Of a stretch of 64,000 nucleotides of DNA, positions 13,220-24,495 are shown piece by piece. Position numbers and translations under genes: made by a program. The stretch's first letter is position 1, and the number at the start of each line of letters is the position of its first letter. Below the pieces are notes generated by a model. The model worked only from the letters and a program-made list of their open reading frames with translations. It ran no database searches and was not told the DNA's origin. The DNA comes from Eremophila alpestris peregrina. Taxonomy: Eukaryota > Chordata > Aves > Passeriformes > Alaudidae. The stretch is from the NCBI GenBank assembly GCA_009792885.1, contig WMCF01000030.1, positions 5,988,119 through 6,052,118 on the forward strand, read 5' to 3'.

Positions 13220-15643
13220 GTCATTCTGGTGTCTGAAAAAAGATATGTTTATCTGTGGGTAAATTCACTGTGTTCATTAATAGGTGACTCATCTCCTGAA
13301 AAAGTAAGGTAGCTGTTCACATTATTTTGTTTTGCTGTGGGCTTTTTTCCCAAACAACACATTTCTGCACAATAAATTTCTCAGTTTAGGAAACATGAGT
13401 AATTTAAGTCCTTCAGAGCTTATTTTAATACAGGCCTAGAAGTTGCATATTGAAGGGTTAATATTCAGCTTATTCTGTGCTGTAAAGACAATTTAATTTT
13501 ATGTGTAATTAAAACAGATTTATAATACAGTTACATGAACACAGCTTAAAAATTTACCTATACAAATTGCTATGTGGTGAGAAACGATGAACAACAGAGA
13601 TTGAACTGGCTGAATAAGAACTTTCAGAGTTCTGCTTCTATAAATTGATGGTTACTCCTTTCAGAAATGACCCTTCATTTAGAGCTACTTGGATATTTTT
13701 GGTGTGCTACACCATCTCTTTTTGAACTCTTGGCTTATGAGACATCACTTCATTCTTCTTTTTCTAGTGCAATTTTATATTTTATATTTCACTGTTTAAA
13801 CAATGGTTTGTCTTGGCCAAAAATCTTGTATGGAAAATCAGCAAATCATTTTTAAAACAGACTTTAGCTATGACTCTTTCTGAACAAGTGATTGGAACAT
13901 CTTTTATACTACTTTGGTTTTTTCAGACATTATGTATTTTGGAGAAAGTAGAATCTGTTTTATCATTGAGAAGGCTTTCCAAGTGGAAGTGAGTTAATCC
14001 TGTATTTTGCTATAGTAGTTTGGGTTTTTTAATAAAAGGTACAAGTCTGAGATGTCAAGGAAATACCTAGCAGAGAAAGGAAAATTGGGGACCCAGCATC
14101 TCAACAGTTGTGCTATTAAAACCAAAACAGTTTTTTGTAGCTTACTTTAAAGTTCCAAAATCACTTGAAAGATAAAGAAGAACATTTTTTCAGCAGCTCA
14201 GATATTTTCCCACTGATATTTACATAAATCTTTAGGATTCCCTTAAACAAGGCAAATTTGTGGAAGTGCCGAGACAATCTATATATTTTATATATTAAAA
14301 AGAAAAAAACAAGTATATCAGACATTTATTCTAGACAAAGTTCAAATATATGAAATAATTAATGCATTTTGACATTAAATCTCTCAGACTATCAGAAAAC
14401 TGAAGTTACTAGCTGCAGTTAATGAAACACTAACTTCACATAATACCATCTCCCTGGGCTGAGGTGGTAAGTTGACTTGTGTAATTTCTATTACTGAATA
14501 ATAGCACTGAAAAGTGTTATTATTTAAAAAGTACAACACAAAGTGTGCCAAAGATGATGAGTCCATCAACATTCCCAACAGCTGAGAACTAAATGTGACA
14601 CCATCTGCTTGCTGAAATAAGATGGCATGCTAAAATGTTCTGGTGGAATACAAATTGAATGCCAATTCTGATTGTTGCTGCTTGTAGTCAGGGGATTTTT
14701 ATTATTTTAATGCAGTTTGGTCTCGATCATCTTTGCAAGAGAAAAAGATCTTTTGAAAGCATCCCTTTTTTCCATATCTGTGAGAGCAGAATAGACAGAG
14801 ATTGATTGAATCTTTTTACGTATTTGATTTCCCTTTCCTTTCAGACAAACAAATATAAGAATGTAGTATATAAATGCTAGTAAAGTATAATTAGCTGGCA
14901 CAGATAACTGTTTTAATAGTAACAAAAAGAAAGAATTAAGACTGATAGAAGAAAGTCAATTCCCTTCTGATGTGAATTATGAAAAGCTTTTGGGTTTTAT
15001 TAGTTTTCTGAGAAAAGAAATAGCTAGCAACAGATGAAATGAGAACGTGTTACTGCCAGAACTGCCTTTTCTGCATATATGCATTATACATTACGCACTA
15101 TATTGAAAAATTATGTTAAAAGAATGTCAAAGTTCGAAAGTTAGGGATTTCAGAATTAAAGATGACAGTGTTCTCGATCTTCCTGCCTGTGCAAATACAA
15201 TTTGGTACAGTCTTTGCATACACAATTAGATAACATTTTAGTCCACATCTCCTGTCTCTTTCTGTGAATATTAATTTTGATACAACCATTGCAGAGAGCT
15301 TTTTCTTCTATTGGTATACACACTTAGTCTGCTGTCATTTGATAAAGAAATTCATGCTTTTCACCTTCCAAATATTGTTTACATCCCAAATCTCTAGTAA
15401 CCTATACACTGCCTCTTCTGTGCCCACTTTATGAACTGCCAACAGAAAGTGATCTTTATAGCCAGTACCACAACTTTCAGCACAGCCTTTGCATCAGTGT
15501 ATCATCTTTAGAAAACAGAAATCATGCTAAAGAACTTGATTTCTGCAGATACTGCTCCATTTTTTCCTGCAGATATTCTGTTCTTAAAACAGATTTAATT
15601 TTCTATGAAGACATCTTGTTTATGTTAGTCTCTTTTTTTCCAG

Positions 15644-15862
15644 TGGAAAAGACCTCTCAGATCCTTGAGCCCAACCTATAGCCTAACACTGCCCTCACTG
15701 CCAAGGCCACTGCTAAACCATGTCCCTAAGCACCATATCTATATATTTTTTGAACTCTCAGGGACGGTGATTCCATCACTTCCTTAGGCAGACTGTTCAC
15801 AATGTTTAACCACCCTTTCAGTGAAGAAATTTCTCCTAGTATCCAGTCTAAACCTCCCCTGG
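15644..15862 (-). mobile_element. CR1 LINE, truncated 3' portion, minus orientation
   Basis: This is the reverse complement of a CR1 3' region. The near-terminal block (on minus, 'GGTTGGGCTCAAGGATCTGA') lies at 15655-15675. Antisense of the ORF2 C-terminal codons follows, including the block around 15760-15860 that reads 'GGGACGGTGATTCCATCAC' and 'AACCTCCCCTGG' on plus. The terminal octamer repeats are eroded. It abuts a CR1 tail in the opposite orientation at 15864-15922. Confidence 0.85.
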
Positions 15863-15863
15863 T

Positions 15864-15922
15864 AGGCTAATGGCTGGACTCAATATTGTTAGAAGCCTTT
15901 TCCAACAATAATGGTTCTATAG
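15864..15922 (+). mobile_element. CR1 LINE 3' tail, plus orientation
   Basis: A very short CR1 3' end follows directly on the minus-strand CR1 fragment. It contains 'GGCTGGACTCAATATTGTTA', then 'TTTTCCAACAATAATGGTT' and ends in a decayed terminus near 15922. The two CR1 pieces meet at their 5' ends and their tails point outward. Confidence 0.75.
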
Positions 15923-17424
15923 GTTTGTTGGGGTTTTTTTCATCAGTCTTTTCATCTTGGCCTACTTTCCATGAAATGTGGATCTATATCACTTGTCTCA
16001 ACATACAAATGAACAATAAAAATGACCAAGCCACTAAAAACCAAAGCCAACAGGTTTTGCAAAGTTCATTCCAGAGCAGTTTTTGAATGTGCAATGCAGT
16101 TCTTCCAATTGGCTACTCTTGTACTGTTCCAGACACAAGAGGAAATTGTCTTGGGTGTCCCAAACTTTTAAAGGGACTGCCACTTCCCAACTGCCCCACA
16201 ACCCTGGAGTGGCCATGTTTTAAAGAGACAGTAATGTTTTTTGGGCACAGCTAGAAATGGCATACAATGATGTTTTGGGTCAATCATGACAGCATACTAT
16301 GAATCTATTTTCACAGAGGTAGATATTAATCTACTGTTCTTCATTGCTTTATAATATCACTAGTATCTGAAAATATAACAGAAAATAATACTGTCAAAAA
16401 TATGCTCTCCACTGTTTTTGAAATTATATAGATAACTTGAGAAAAATTTCTAAAAACTACTCTTTTGAAATACTGCAATAATCCAGACTTGTATACAAGC
16501 TCTAATAGTCTGAAATAAATTTATTATCAGTTATCTCTCAACCTGACTTCATAATAACCTTTCAGTGTGAGAGTAAAATAAAGGTTTGTGCTATAGATAT
16601 AGCTTTTGTCTAGCTAGTCATCAGTGTGAATGCATTAGCAGTGCACTTGGGTATGTTTTTCCTGGCTGCTGAGAAATTACAAGTCTTTATGAAGATAAGG
16701 TAATGTATTGACTTGTGATTGATGGAAGTCCTATTCATTTCACAACAAAGTGTTTCACTCACTGTTGCAGAATATCCAGGTAGGAATCTCAGTTCTGGAG
16801 ATCATAAATGAAAATGCCAGGGAAAAAAAAAAGAAAGATAATAAAAATGAAGGATTTGATTTAAATATATCCAAGTGACATTTTAAAATTATTTTTATCT
16901 GAAATATATTTACATTTGCTGCTGGTTGAAACTTCTTAATTAGTGATGTGTGAACTCCTTGTTTGTCTCCCTGAGGACTGTTACCCAAAGAGCTAATGTA
17001 GATTTAAGAAAACACAATAATTTTTACAAACTTATTCTTTCTGTTTATGGCATCAGATGAAGATTGGTTGACAAAGTGCAACCAGGTGAAAAACTTGGTT
17101 TTCACACCTACAAATTGCTCTGGGAAAAGCCAAATTCTTGAATTTATGTAAGTTTCCTTTAAACTTAAGGTCTTCCTCCTTTACTTACACATCAAATCAC
17201 TTGGTGAAGAAAAGCTCACAGACTTCAAAGTCACGTTTAGAAAGAGCTAAGCCTTCTATTTATGTAAAAAAAACTTTGTGTAAATTTAAAATCAGAATTG
17301 CAGTTTTGGAAGACTTTTTATGCCCATTTGCTAAGGTTATAAGGGTTATTTTTCTATATTTTTGTATATTATTGTCTATGTATATGTTATCCTATGTTAG
17401 CCCTTGGACAAATTTTTTATTCCC
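15923..17424. other. Unique AT-rich sequence
   Basis: No gene or repeat family is recognised. The short frames at 15886-16086 (+), 16034-16216 (-) and 16755-16988 (-) lack known motifs. Confidence 0.55.
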
Positions 17425-17865
17425 CTTCTGGGACACTGACCAGCTCTCTAGGAAGATTGTTTTAGGGTTTGACCATCCTCTTTGTGAAGAAATACCTCCT
17501 AAAGTCCAGTCTAAACCTCCCCTCATGCAGCTTTGAGCCACTCCCATGCGTCCTGTCACTGGATGTAGAGAGCAATGAGATCATACCTCAGCCTCATTTC
17601 CTCCAAACTACACAAACACAGAGTCCTCAGCCCTCCAAGGACAGGCTTAGCCTCCTAAACAGCTTTGTTGCCCTCCTCTGGATGCATTTAAGGACAATCA
17701 CCACCTTGTTAAATCATGCTGATGGAAATACTGACCAAAACTATCTCTAAAATCAAACCTTGGACATCACTGCTGGCTGGTTCCAGATGTAAACCTGTTC
17801 ACTACAACACTTTAGCTCTGCTCTGCAGCCAGTTTTTCACCCAGGAGTCACCCATTAAGCAGAAT
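17425..17865 (-). mobile_element. CR1 LINE fragment with internal deletion, minus orientation
   Basis: This is a minus-strand CR1 relic. From 17425 to about 17700 it is antisense of the ORF2 C-terminus (for example 'AACCTCCCCTCATGCAGCTT' at 17514 and 'GTTGCCCTCCTCTGGATG' at 17666). From about 17760 to 17865 it is antisense of the RT palm region ('GGACATCACTGCTGGCTGG', then 'CAGCCAGTTTTTCACCCAGG'). These two blocks are about 450-500 bp apart in a full element but nearly touch here, so the intervening RT part has been lost. The 3' terminus is missing. The plus frames at 17138-17536 and 17469-17750 are antisense shadows in their repeat-covered parts. Confidence 0.8.
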
Positions 17866-19235
17866 TTAATTTAAAATATGAGGTTTTTTAAATAACGAAT
17901 AATTCACTGATCAGTTTTTATTGTAAAAAGTTAAAGTAATTTTTTTCATCTTTGTTTAAATCTAAATTGAAAATTGTCATTTTTTGCGATGATCACAAGG
18001 ATAGTGATATTTTAATTTTTATTTTACTGTCTTAATATAAAAATATGTGGAAATATGGTAGAGACAGAGACAGTGATACATCCAGAGGTAGAGATGGGCA
18101 GATATAGGCATCCCACACATTGTTTACACAGCTTTAAGAAAAGCAGTTATGTTATGTTTTGAAAGCTGGACTTTTCTCTTAATTGTTCTTCTGTGTTACT
18201 TAAAAAGAACAAAGAGGGGATATTTCCTGTTATTTCTTTTATCATTTACCATTATCCTAATCTATCCTTAAATAAAGTATATCTGTTAGCTTCTTAAAAT
18301 TTCATATCTTTGCAAAAGTCCATAAATTTGTTCTAGACCCAACAAGAATATTGGAGAAAGTACATGCCTTTAACTTAAATATTAAATTATTAGCATGTGC
18401 ACAGCTTTTTCAATGGAAAGAAAATCTTTCATACTGAATTTTCCGTCTGTCATATCTAACAAAATGTATTAAGGAAATTCTGTCTTAGAGCAGCCAGTTT
18501 AGAGATCAGGGTTATAATTAATTTCCTCTAAATGTTTTCTCTGTTTGTGTGACTCTTGGATGTTGTTTTAGTTGAAAATGTGGACCATGTGATCAAGCAG
18601 CAATCAAGGCATCCTATCAAGGCAGTGTGGAAAAGTCTCACCAGGACGCCTTGTGAAGCAAATACACTTTCACAACTGCTCTGCTCTTTCATGATGCTTA
18701 AAAGAAGGCCAAATTGCCTCTTCAGCCACATCCAGCTGACAAGATTTTTAATTGCAGCCTTCTGGCTACTATGGGAACTTCTGGAGGAGGAAGGGAAGCA
18801 ACAGTGGTTCAAATAATGAAATAGCCAGGATCTCTAGATACAAACTGCTCAAACAGGTTTTTTTACTCATTTTCCAGAGGCCATCGCTTTCACAGTCTTT
18901 ATGGCTTCTTGTGTGTACAACTAAAGACAGAAAAGTCTGTACCAGTTCAAGAAACTGGCTTCATTTAAAAAAATAATTTTATAAAAAATCCCCAAACATT
19001 TATTTAGATGAAGAACAAGATAAAGACCACATTTCCAATTTGGAGACCTATCCTGGACTGAGTAAAGCTTGTGTTTTAAGTTGTGTTTATTAATCCTTAA
19101 ACCCTACTATTAAAATCTACAAAGAAAGCAAACTACAAAACCATATTTGATTATATCTAATATGTGTATATAGCAGATCTATTTAATTGCTTTATACAAA
19201 TGAAAAGACAAACATTTTCTAATCAAGAAGTACAA
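17866..19235. other. Unique AT-rich sequence with overlapping two-strand frames
   Basis: No gene is recognised. At 18528-18816 long frames are open on both strands over the same DNA (94 codons minus, 86 codons plus). I recognise neither product, and no repeat family is evident. Confidence 0.5.
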
Positions 19236-19241
19236 CACATC
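19236..19241. repeat. Target-site duplication, left copy
   Basis: CACATC lies immediately before the LTR at 19242 and is repeated exactly at 19569-19574. Confidence 0.8.
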
Positions 19242-19568
19242 TGTTGCATTTCTATGGGAAATGGCTTCTCCCCCTCTCAGAGACCCCTGGAATTTTTGAA
19301 CACATATCTTGACCCTCACTTCTTCCCCTACCCTATTGGCTTATGTCCAGCTGTCCCCTCCTCTGGACAAAACTTACATAAGGCTCCATTCTCCTTTGTT
19401 CTCTCTCTTCCCCCCTCGGACCATCAAAGAATAAACATCTCAGAAAACCTTGGAGGAGAGCCTCTTTTTGTAATCCTTTGTCCTACCTCTGAAATATTCC
19501 CTCCTAAGCCCCTTGAGATCTGAGCTGGCCTGGGAGTTTCGGGGGGCTGCTGGGGGGAATCATTATCA
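19242..19568 (+). mobile_element. Solo LTR of an endogenous retrovirus, 327 bp
   Basis: The element begins TGTTGC, ends TTATCA (canonical TG...CA) and is flanked by perfect 6-bp direct repeats CACATC, as expected for integration by a class II (alpha/beta-type) retrovirus. Inside, in plus orientation, are an inverted CCAAT box (CTATTGGC near 19335), a weak TATA-like ACATAAGG near 19377, a polyadenylation signal AATAAA near 19430, and a GT/T-rich region after it. This is the usual U3-R-U5 order. No retroviral internal sequence adjoins it, so it is a recombination remnant. The 119-codon frame at 19164-19523 is incidental. Confidence 0.82.
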
Positions 19569-19574
19569 CACATC
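19569..19574. repeat. Target-site duplication, right copy
   Basis: CACATC, identical to 19236-19241, directly after the LTR terminal CA. Confidence 0.8.
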
Positions 19575-20076
19575 CTTTTTTTTTTAATTATGAAATGTTT
19601 AATTTACGGATGAGAAATATTTATTTAAAAGAACAGAGTTGTATTGTTATGTATTTCTCTTTCTATGTGGTCATTTATGTTCAGATCAATGATCTGACTG
19701 AGCACAAGTGGATGCAGACATACTGCAGACTTACACAAGAAAAAGGAGACTCGTAGGCATGGCAGCTGCTGGTTATGGATTAATGTAAATCAAAGCTGTT
19801 AAGATCTAAGACTGATACAATTGCTGCTAGCAAGGCCCAGACTAGAAATACAACTGTGTGAAAAATCTCACAATGCTGGAAATAAAAAAAATAGGCTCAA
19901 AGTATAACAAGTAACCCAAACAAAGTATATTTCTTAGGGCTATTAAGAATATGTGACATCTTCCACATGTTTGTAATAAACCTGGAAAAATGTGAACTAT
20001 GGAAATGAATCTATAGCTAAATGTAGAAGTAAGAAAAGGCTAACTAGAAAATAAGAAATTTAGATTTTTAGAAAAG
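19575..20076. other. Unique AT-rich sequence
   Basis: Nothing recognised beyond a T run next to the LTR. Confidence 0.5.
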
Positions 20077-20124
20077 AAGGTCCCTTCCAACCCAAGACAT
20101 TCAAGACATTCTGTGATTCTATGG
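20077..20124 (+). mobile_element. CR1 LINE 3' tail only
   Basis: About 48 bases of CR1 3' terminus: 'GGTCCCTTCCAACCCAAGAC' followed by 'ATTCTGTGATTCTATGG'. It is a severely 5'-truncated insertion. Confidence 0.85.
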
Positions 20125-20757
20125 TTTCACAAATTAACTGTAAAAAGCTAAAATGAATTGAGCAATGGTCCATGTCAGGACACTCTTACAGATGTGATTA
20201 ACCAATAAAGAGTACAACAAGGATGAAATGCCAATGCAGTAGTGGAGCCAGCTTGTGCTGTAATTATTATGAATATAGCTGGAGTTGGACACTGAGGAGG
20301 TAACATGATTTCTACCAGAACATGACACTTGAAAACCTGGGGAAAGAGTAGGAGAGCAAGACAGGCATAAGCCAAAAGACATTTAGCATCAGATAAATAT
20401 TAGTTGCCTGTTTTGAGATTGCTGTATAAAAGTATGTAGCTATTACTCAGGCTACTTCTGAAAATAAAATATTTGTTATTTATGTAAAACAGAAAATTGA
20501 GATGGCACTCTACCGAAAGTAGTAAATAGATTTGGTTTTCAGTTTGAATATTATATTTTTCTTAAAAATCCAGCATGTCAAATATAGATGCAAGTTTGAC
20601 AATATCCATGTAAGCCATGAAAAAAAAGAATTGAAATGAAGGGATTAATTACCTGTGTGTGTAGATGGATGCTTTCACTCATCCATCTCATAGGAGGAAA
20701 CAATGGTTTCCATATTTCTTGGCTTCTACATTCCACACTTGAGTAATGAATTCTGTT

Positions 20758-21376
20758 CATATGGCCAGGTTTTGGTAGCAGGATGGCTACAGGGGGGCCT
20801 CTGTGAGAAGCTGCCTGAAGCTTCCCCCAGATTCAAAGGTAACTGGCTCCAGAATGGACCCAGCACTGACAATGCCGAGCCAATCAGTGATGGTGGTAGA
20901 GCCTCTGGGACAACAGATTTAGGAGGGGCAAAAAACCTGGGCAACTGTAGCTGAACAGAGAGGACTGAGAACATGTGAAAAAGACAGTCCTGCAAACAGT
21001 GAGGCCAGTGAAGAAGGAGGGGCAGGTATTCCAAGTGTGAGAGCAGAGATTGTCCTGAAACTCAGTGAGGTCTGTGGTGGAGCAGAGATCCACCTGCAGC
21101 CCATGGAGGGCCCCACGCTGGAGGATGTGAACTCTTGAGAAGCTCACACTGCAGCAGGAGAAGACTGTGAGGAGTCCTCCCCATGAAGGGGAAGGAGTTG
21201 ACTGGAGGTCCCATTCCCCATCTCCCTCCTGTGATGGGTGGAGAGGGGAAAGTAGAGAATTTAGGAGTAAAGATGAGTTGAGGAAGAAGGGAAGTAGGGG
21301 GGAAGACGTTCTAAGATTCTTTTGATTTGTTATTATACTGTGATTTGATTGATAATAAATTCAATGAACTTGCCCA
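20758..21376 (+). mobile_element. Partial endogenous retrovirus LTR
   Basis: This sequence matches a purine-rich LTR type common in songbird genomes. It starts around 'GGTTTTGGTAGCAGGATGGC' (20769) and continues through 'CTCTGTGAGAAGCTGCC'. A promoter-like 'ATTTAGGAGGGGC' lies near 20917. A stretch of GGAGCAG-like motifs associated with 'CCCATGGAGG' and 'CCACGCTGGAGG' follows (21070-21125). The G/A-rich segment ends in AATAAA at 21354-21359. The usual outer ends are not seen, so the copy is truncated or rearranged, and no target duplication is visible. The minus-strand frames at 20726-21147 are shadows of this repeat. Confidence 0.72.
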
Positions 21377-23799
21377 GAAATTGAATAAAATTACATATAA
21401 AACTTCTAATTTTTTCCATTTAGAAAGTAAATTTTACTTCTGCTAGATCATGACCTTAGCTCACTAACATTCCTAGGGAAAGAATGGTGGCCCATGGCCT
21501 ACTGGAATCTTCACGCTTGTCTAAATTCTCACTGCATTATTGCATTTTATTCCTCTATTGAAGAGGTGGGGTCATGATGGACTGTACTGTTTTTAGGTAA
21601 TGACATTATCCCAGTTTAGCAGAGGGAGTGGTTTACTCAGACCTTACTGTGAAAAACTTGCTTGTAAAAGAGAACACTTTCTGTATCATGCATCAGAAAA
21701 TGCATAATAGATGGATATAGAGTGTCTAAGAATGAATGCAGGTAGACTTCCCCTGGTCAGAAATTTCATGGACTATTTGCATTTCTAAGAAATGAAAATT
21801 CAGTCTGATTACTCATGAAAAATGTAAGAAGAAAAAGATCTCTGACCGAGTAGCCATTATTTCTGTGGAGAGAGATTTTGTTAGTTTCATTCAATACATA
21901 TCAGGTACTTTTCTGGTAAAACTTCTCAGGATTAGTGTTGAAATGCTCATAACTTTTTAGCATGATAGAATATTTATTTTCTATGTAAATTTCTAGTGCC
22001 ACCATATCTATTCTTTGTGCCTATTAAGTTTGCAGAAAATGATCTATGATGTGGGTCATGCTTTCCACAATAATTTTGTTGCTGAATTATAGGTAAGAAT
22101 GATTGTACAGTTTTGCATTGAATTTATTGTTTCTGACATCAGGGTAACAGCACACTTCACAGAGGCATTTGCATCAATTGAGCTGTTCAGGGCAAGCTGG
22201 GCTGCTCCTCGTAAAATGGAAGTATTTGTATTCCTGATTTTACCCCTTTTCATAGATCCACTGAAGCTTTTTTCTTGTTCCTAGAATGATATCCAGTCAT
22301 TGTTGATCTTGAAATTAGCCATAAATTTCTCTGGCATATGATATTAAGTGTCATATTCTTTTATACTGCTTTTGCAAATTCCCAAATCATAGCTGCTTCT
22401 TGCTTCAGGGCAAAATTCAATCCATGCAACAAAGAAGTTTTCTGGTTATGCTGATGCTAGGTGAGAGTTTTTGAAGGCACTAATTTTATGCTATTAAAGA
22501 GTAGCAAAAGCAGGCCATTCTTTCAGCAGCTTTGAATTTAGAGCAAAGTTACCATTCAGTCAGGGTTTGGATACAGATATTAAAATGGGACATGGGATCC
22601 CCTAGCACAGATCTGTGAGCAAGGAGGAATTGTTGTTTAAGTGTGCAGCATGTCAGAAAGAACTCCTCATGAAGTAAATCCTCAGGGAAAACAGGCCATT
22701 AATCTTGTTCATTAATGACTTAGAGGCATTATGGGCTAACTAGTGTGGGGCAGCACAAGCACTACCACAGCTCAGGAAAGAGGTATTTCAGTGATATATT
22801 GGAATTAGTAAAGCTGCAGAAGCACTAATTCTTTCATCTTGATACAACCACTGAAATGCCTGAATGTTTGCTGAACAATATTGAATGAATTTAAAGACTC
22901 AAACTGCACACTAATAGAATGGTGAGAGCACGTCATGAAGAAACAGAAACAATCTGTCAATTTTTTTTTTAAATTGCAACAAACAAAAATAGTAACTGAA
23001 AGAAACATAACAATTTTAGGGAAAAATTATGACCAAAAATGTTAATAGAATTCAGGGACATAATAAGGATAATTATTCAAAAGCACCTGCTCCCTCCCCC
23101 CCATCCTCCAAAATTAAAACTGAAGAGAAATTAACCTTCCCCTCTTTTACATACAAAGAACAAGTAGAAAGCTCATTTATTGAGAGGACACCATTTCAAT
23201 AATTTCTGTGAGGAATAGAATTTATTATGTCACATGCCACTGTTGAGAAAAATATAAATTTTTCTGTGAAATGATTCGGTTGAAATGTGACAAGGTCCTC
23301 TCACACATTCAGGGTTGTTTCTGTAATTTTCTAAAAATCTACTTTGGTGTATGATATATTTTAGTGAGTGAATAGGAAATGAATGATGTTTCCTCCAGTC
23401 TATAGGCAAGCCTTAGTTGCACGATATTCAGCTTATGGCCTGATATCCTGTGAGAAATTAAATGAGCATATGGAACAATCCTATAATTACTTGAGTCAAA
23501 AATTATTTCAGCTTCTCCTTAGCTAGAGACATTGTTTTAAGCTCACTGAGAGAACAGTCTAATGTCAATTCATGCCTGAAAATTTCTGTGTTAAGGGTCT
23601 CTCCTGAATTTCCTGACAAATAAGAAAATTAAAGACATTGAGTTTCTATAAAATTAATGCAATGGATATACACAAGTTTAATCCCAAAGTTTTGAAGAAG
23701 TACTGTATTACAGAGGGTTCTTTATGACTATTGGTCTCTGTTATTTCCAACTGGAAGTAAGACATGGAACATGTCAGACTCATGTTTTGTATTTATCTG
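21377..23799. other. Unique AT-rich sequence
   Basis: No gene is recognised. A short string at about 22698-22730 translates to 'ILFINDLEAL' in one frame, which resembles the CR1 RT block, but the surrounding alignment is too poor to call a repeat. Confidence 0.5.
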
Positions 23800-24495
23800 T
23801 GGCTGGAAAGCTGCCCAGGAGAAAAAGATCAGTTCAAACACCTGTCAGAACATGAGCCAGCTGTGTGCCCAGGTGGCCAAGAAGTCCAGTGGCATTCTGG
23901 CTTCTGTCAGAAATAATGTGGCCAGGAGGGTGAGGGCAGTGATTGTTCCCCTGTAGACAGCAGTGCTGAGGTCAGACTTTGAATACTGTGTTCAGTTTTG
24001 GATTCCTCACTCCAAAAAGACACTGGGGTGCTAGGGCATGTCCAGAGAAGGGCAACAGGGCTGGTGAAGGGTCTGGAGCATAAATCCTAAAAAGGGTGAC
24101 TTAGGGGGCTTGGATTTTTTTAACCCAGAGACAAGGAGGCCCGGGGTGACCTTATCACTCTCTACAGCTGCCTGAGAGGAGGCTGTAACAAGAGGGAGTC
24201 AGTCTTTTTTCCCAAGTAACAAGTGATACAACAAGAAAAAATGGTGTCAACTTGCACCAGAGGAGGTTTAGATTGGATATTGGAAATAAATTCTTCACTA
24301 AAACAAATAGAGGTCTGGCATTTGAATACACTATCGAGGGAAGTGGTGGAATCATCATCCCTGTAAGTGTTCAATAGGCATGTTTATGTGGTACTTGGGC
24401 ACATGGTTTAGAGGCTAACATGGAGGTGCTGGGTTAATAGTTGGACTCAATGATATTAGTGGTCTTTTCCAAACTGAAGGATTAGTTCTATGAAA
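23800..24495 (+). mobile_element. CR1 LINE, 5'-truncated, with complete tail
   Basis: This plus-strand CR1 copy starts in ORF2 near 'GGCTGGAAAGCTGCCCAGG' and runs to the element 3' end at 24495. One open piece translates to 'NMSQLCAQVAKKSSGILASV', the CR1 'NMSQQCAxVAKKAxGILAxI' block, at about 23851-23910. Later blocks are the 'GCACCAGAGGAGGTTTAGAT' segment at 24254 and the 3' UTR with 'AGTTGGACTCAATGATATTA' at 24439. An in-frame stop at 23954 and further indels make it dead. Confidence 0.9.

Larger units (their letters stand above)
11366..15643. other. Unique AT-rich sequence
   Basis: No gene is recognised. The stretch holds an A/C-rich low-complexity tract (12383-12471) and a 15-base A run (13205-13219). 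Frames of 60-80 codons on both strands have no recognisable motifs. Confidence 0.55.

Noticed and set aside
17138..17536. 132-codon plus-strand frame as a gene
   Set aside because: Its C-terminal part is antisense CR1 and the rest has no known motif.
22560..22780. Possible CR1 RT relic on plus
   Set aside because: Short strings resemble 'GIP..' and 'ILFINDLEAL', but the spacing is wrong and there is no flanking CR1 match. Chance is likely.
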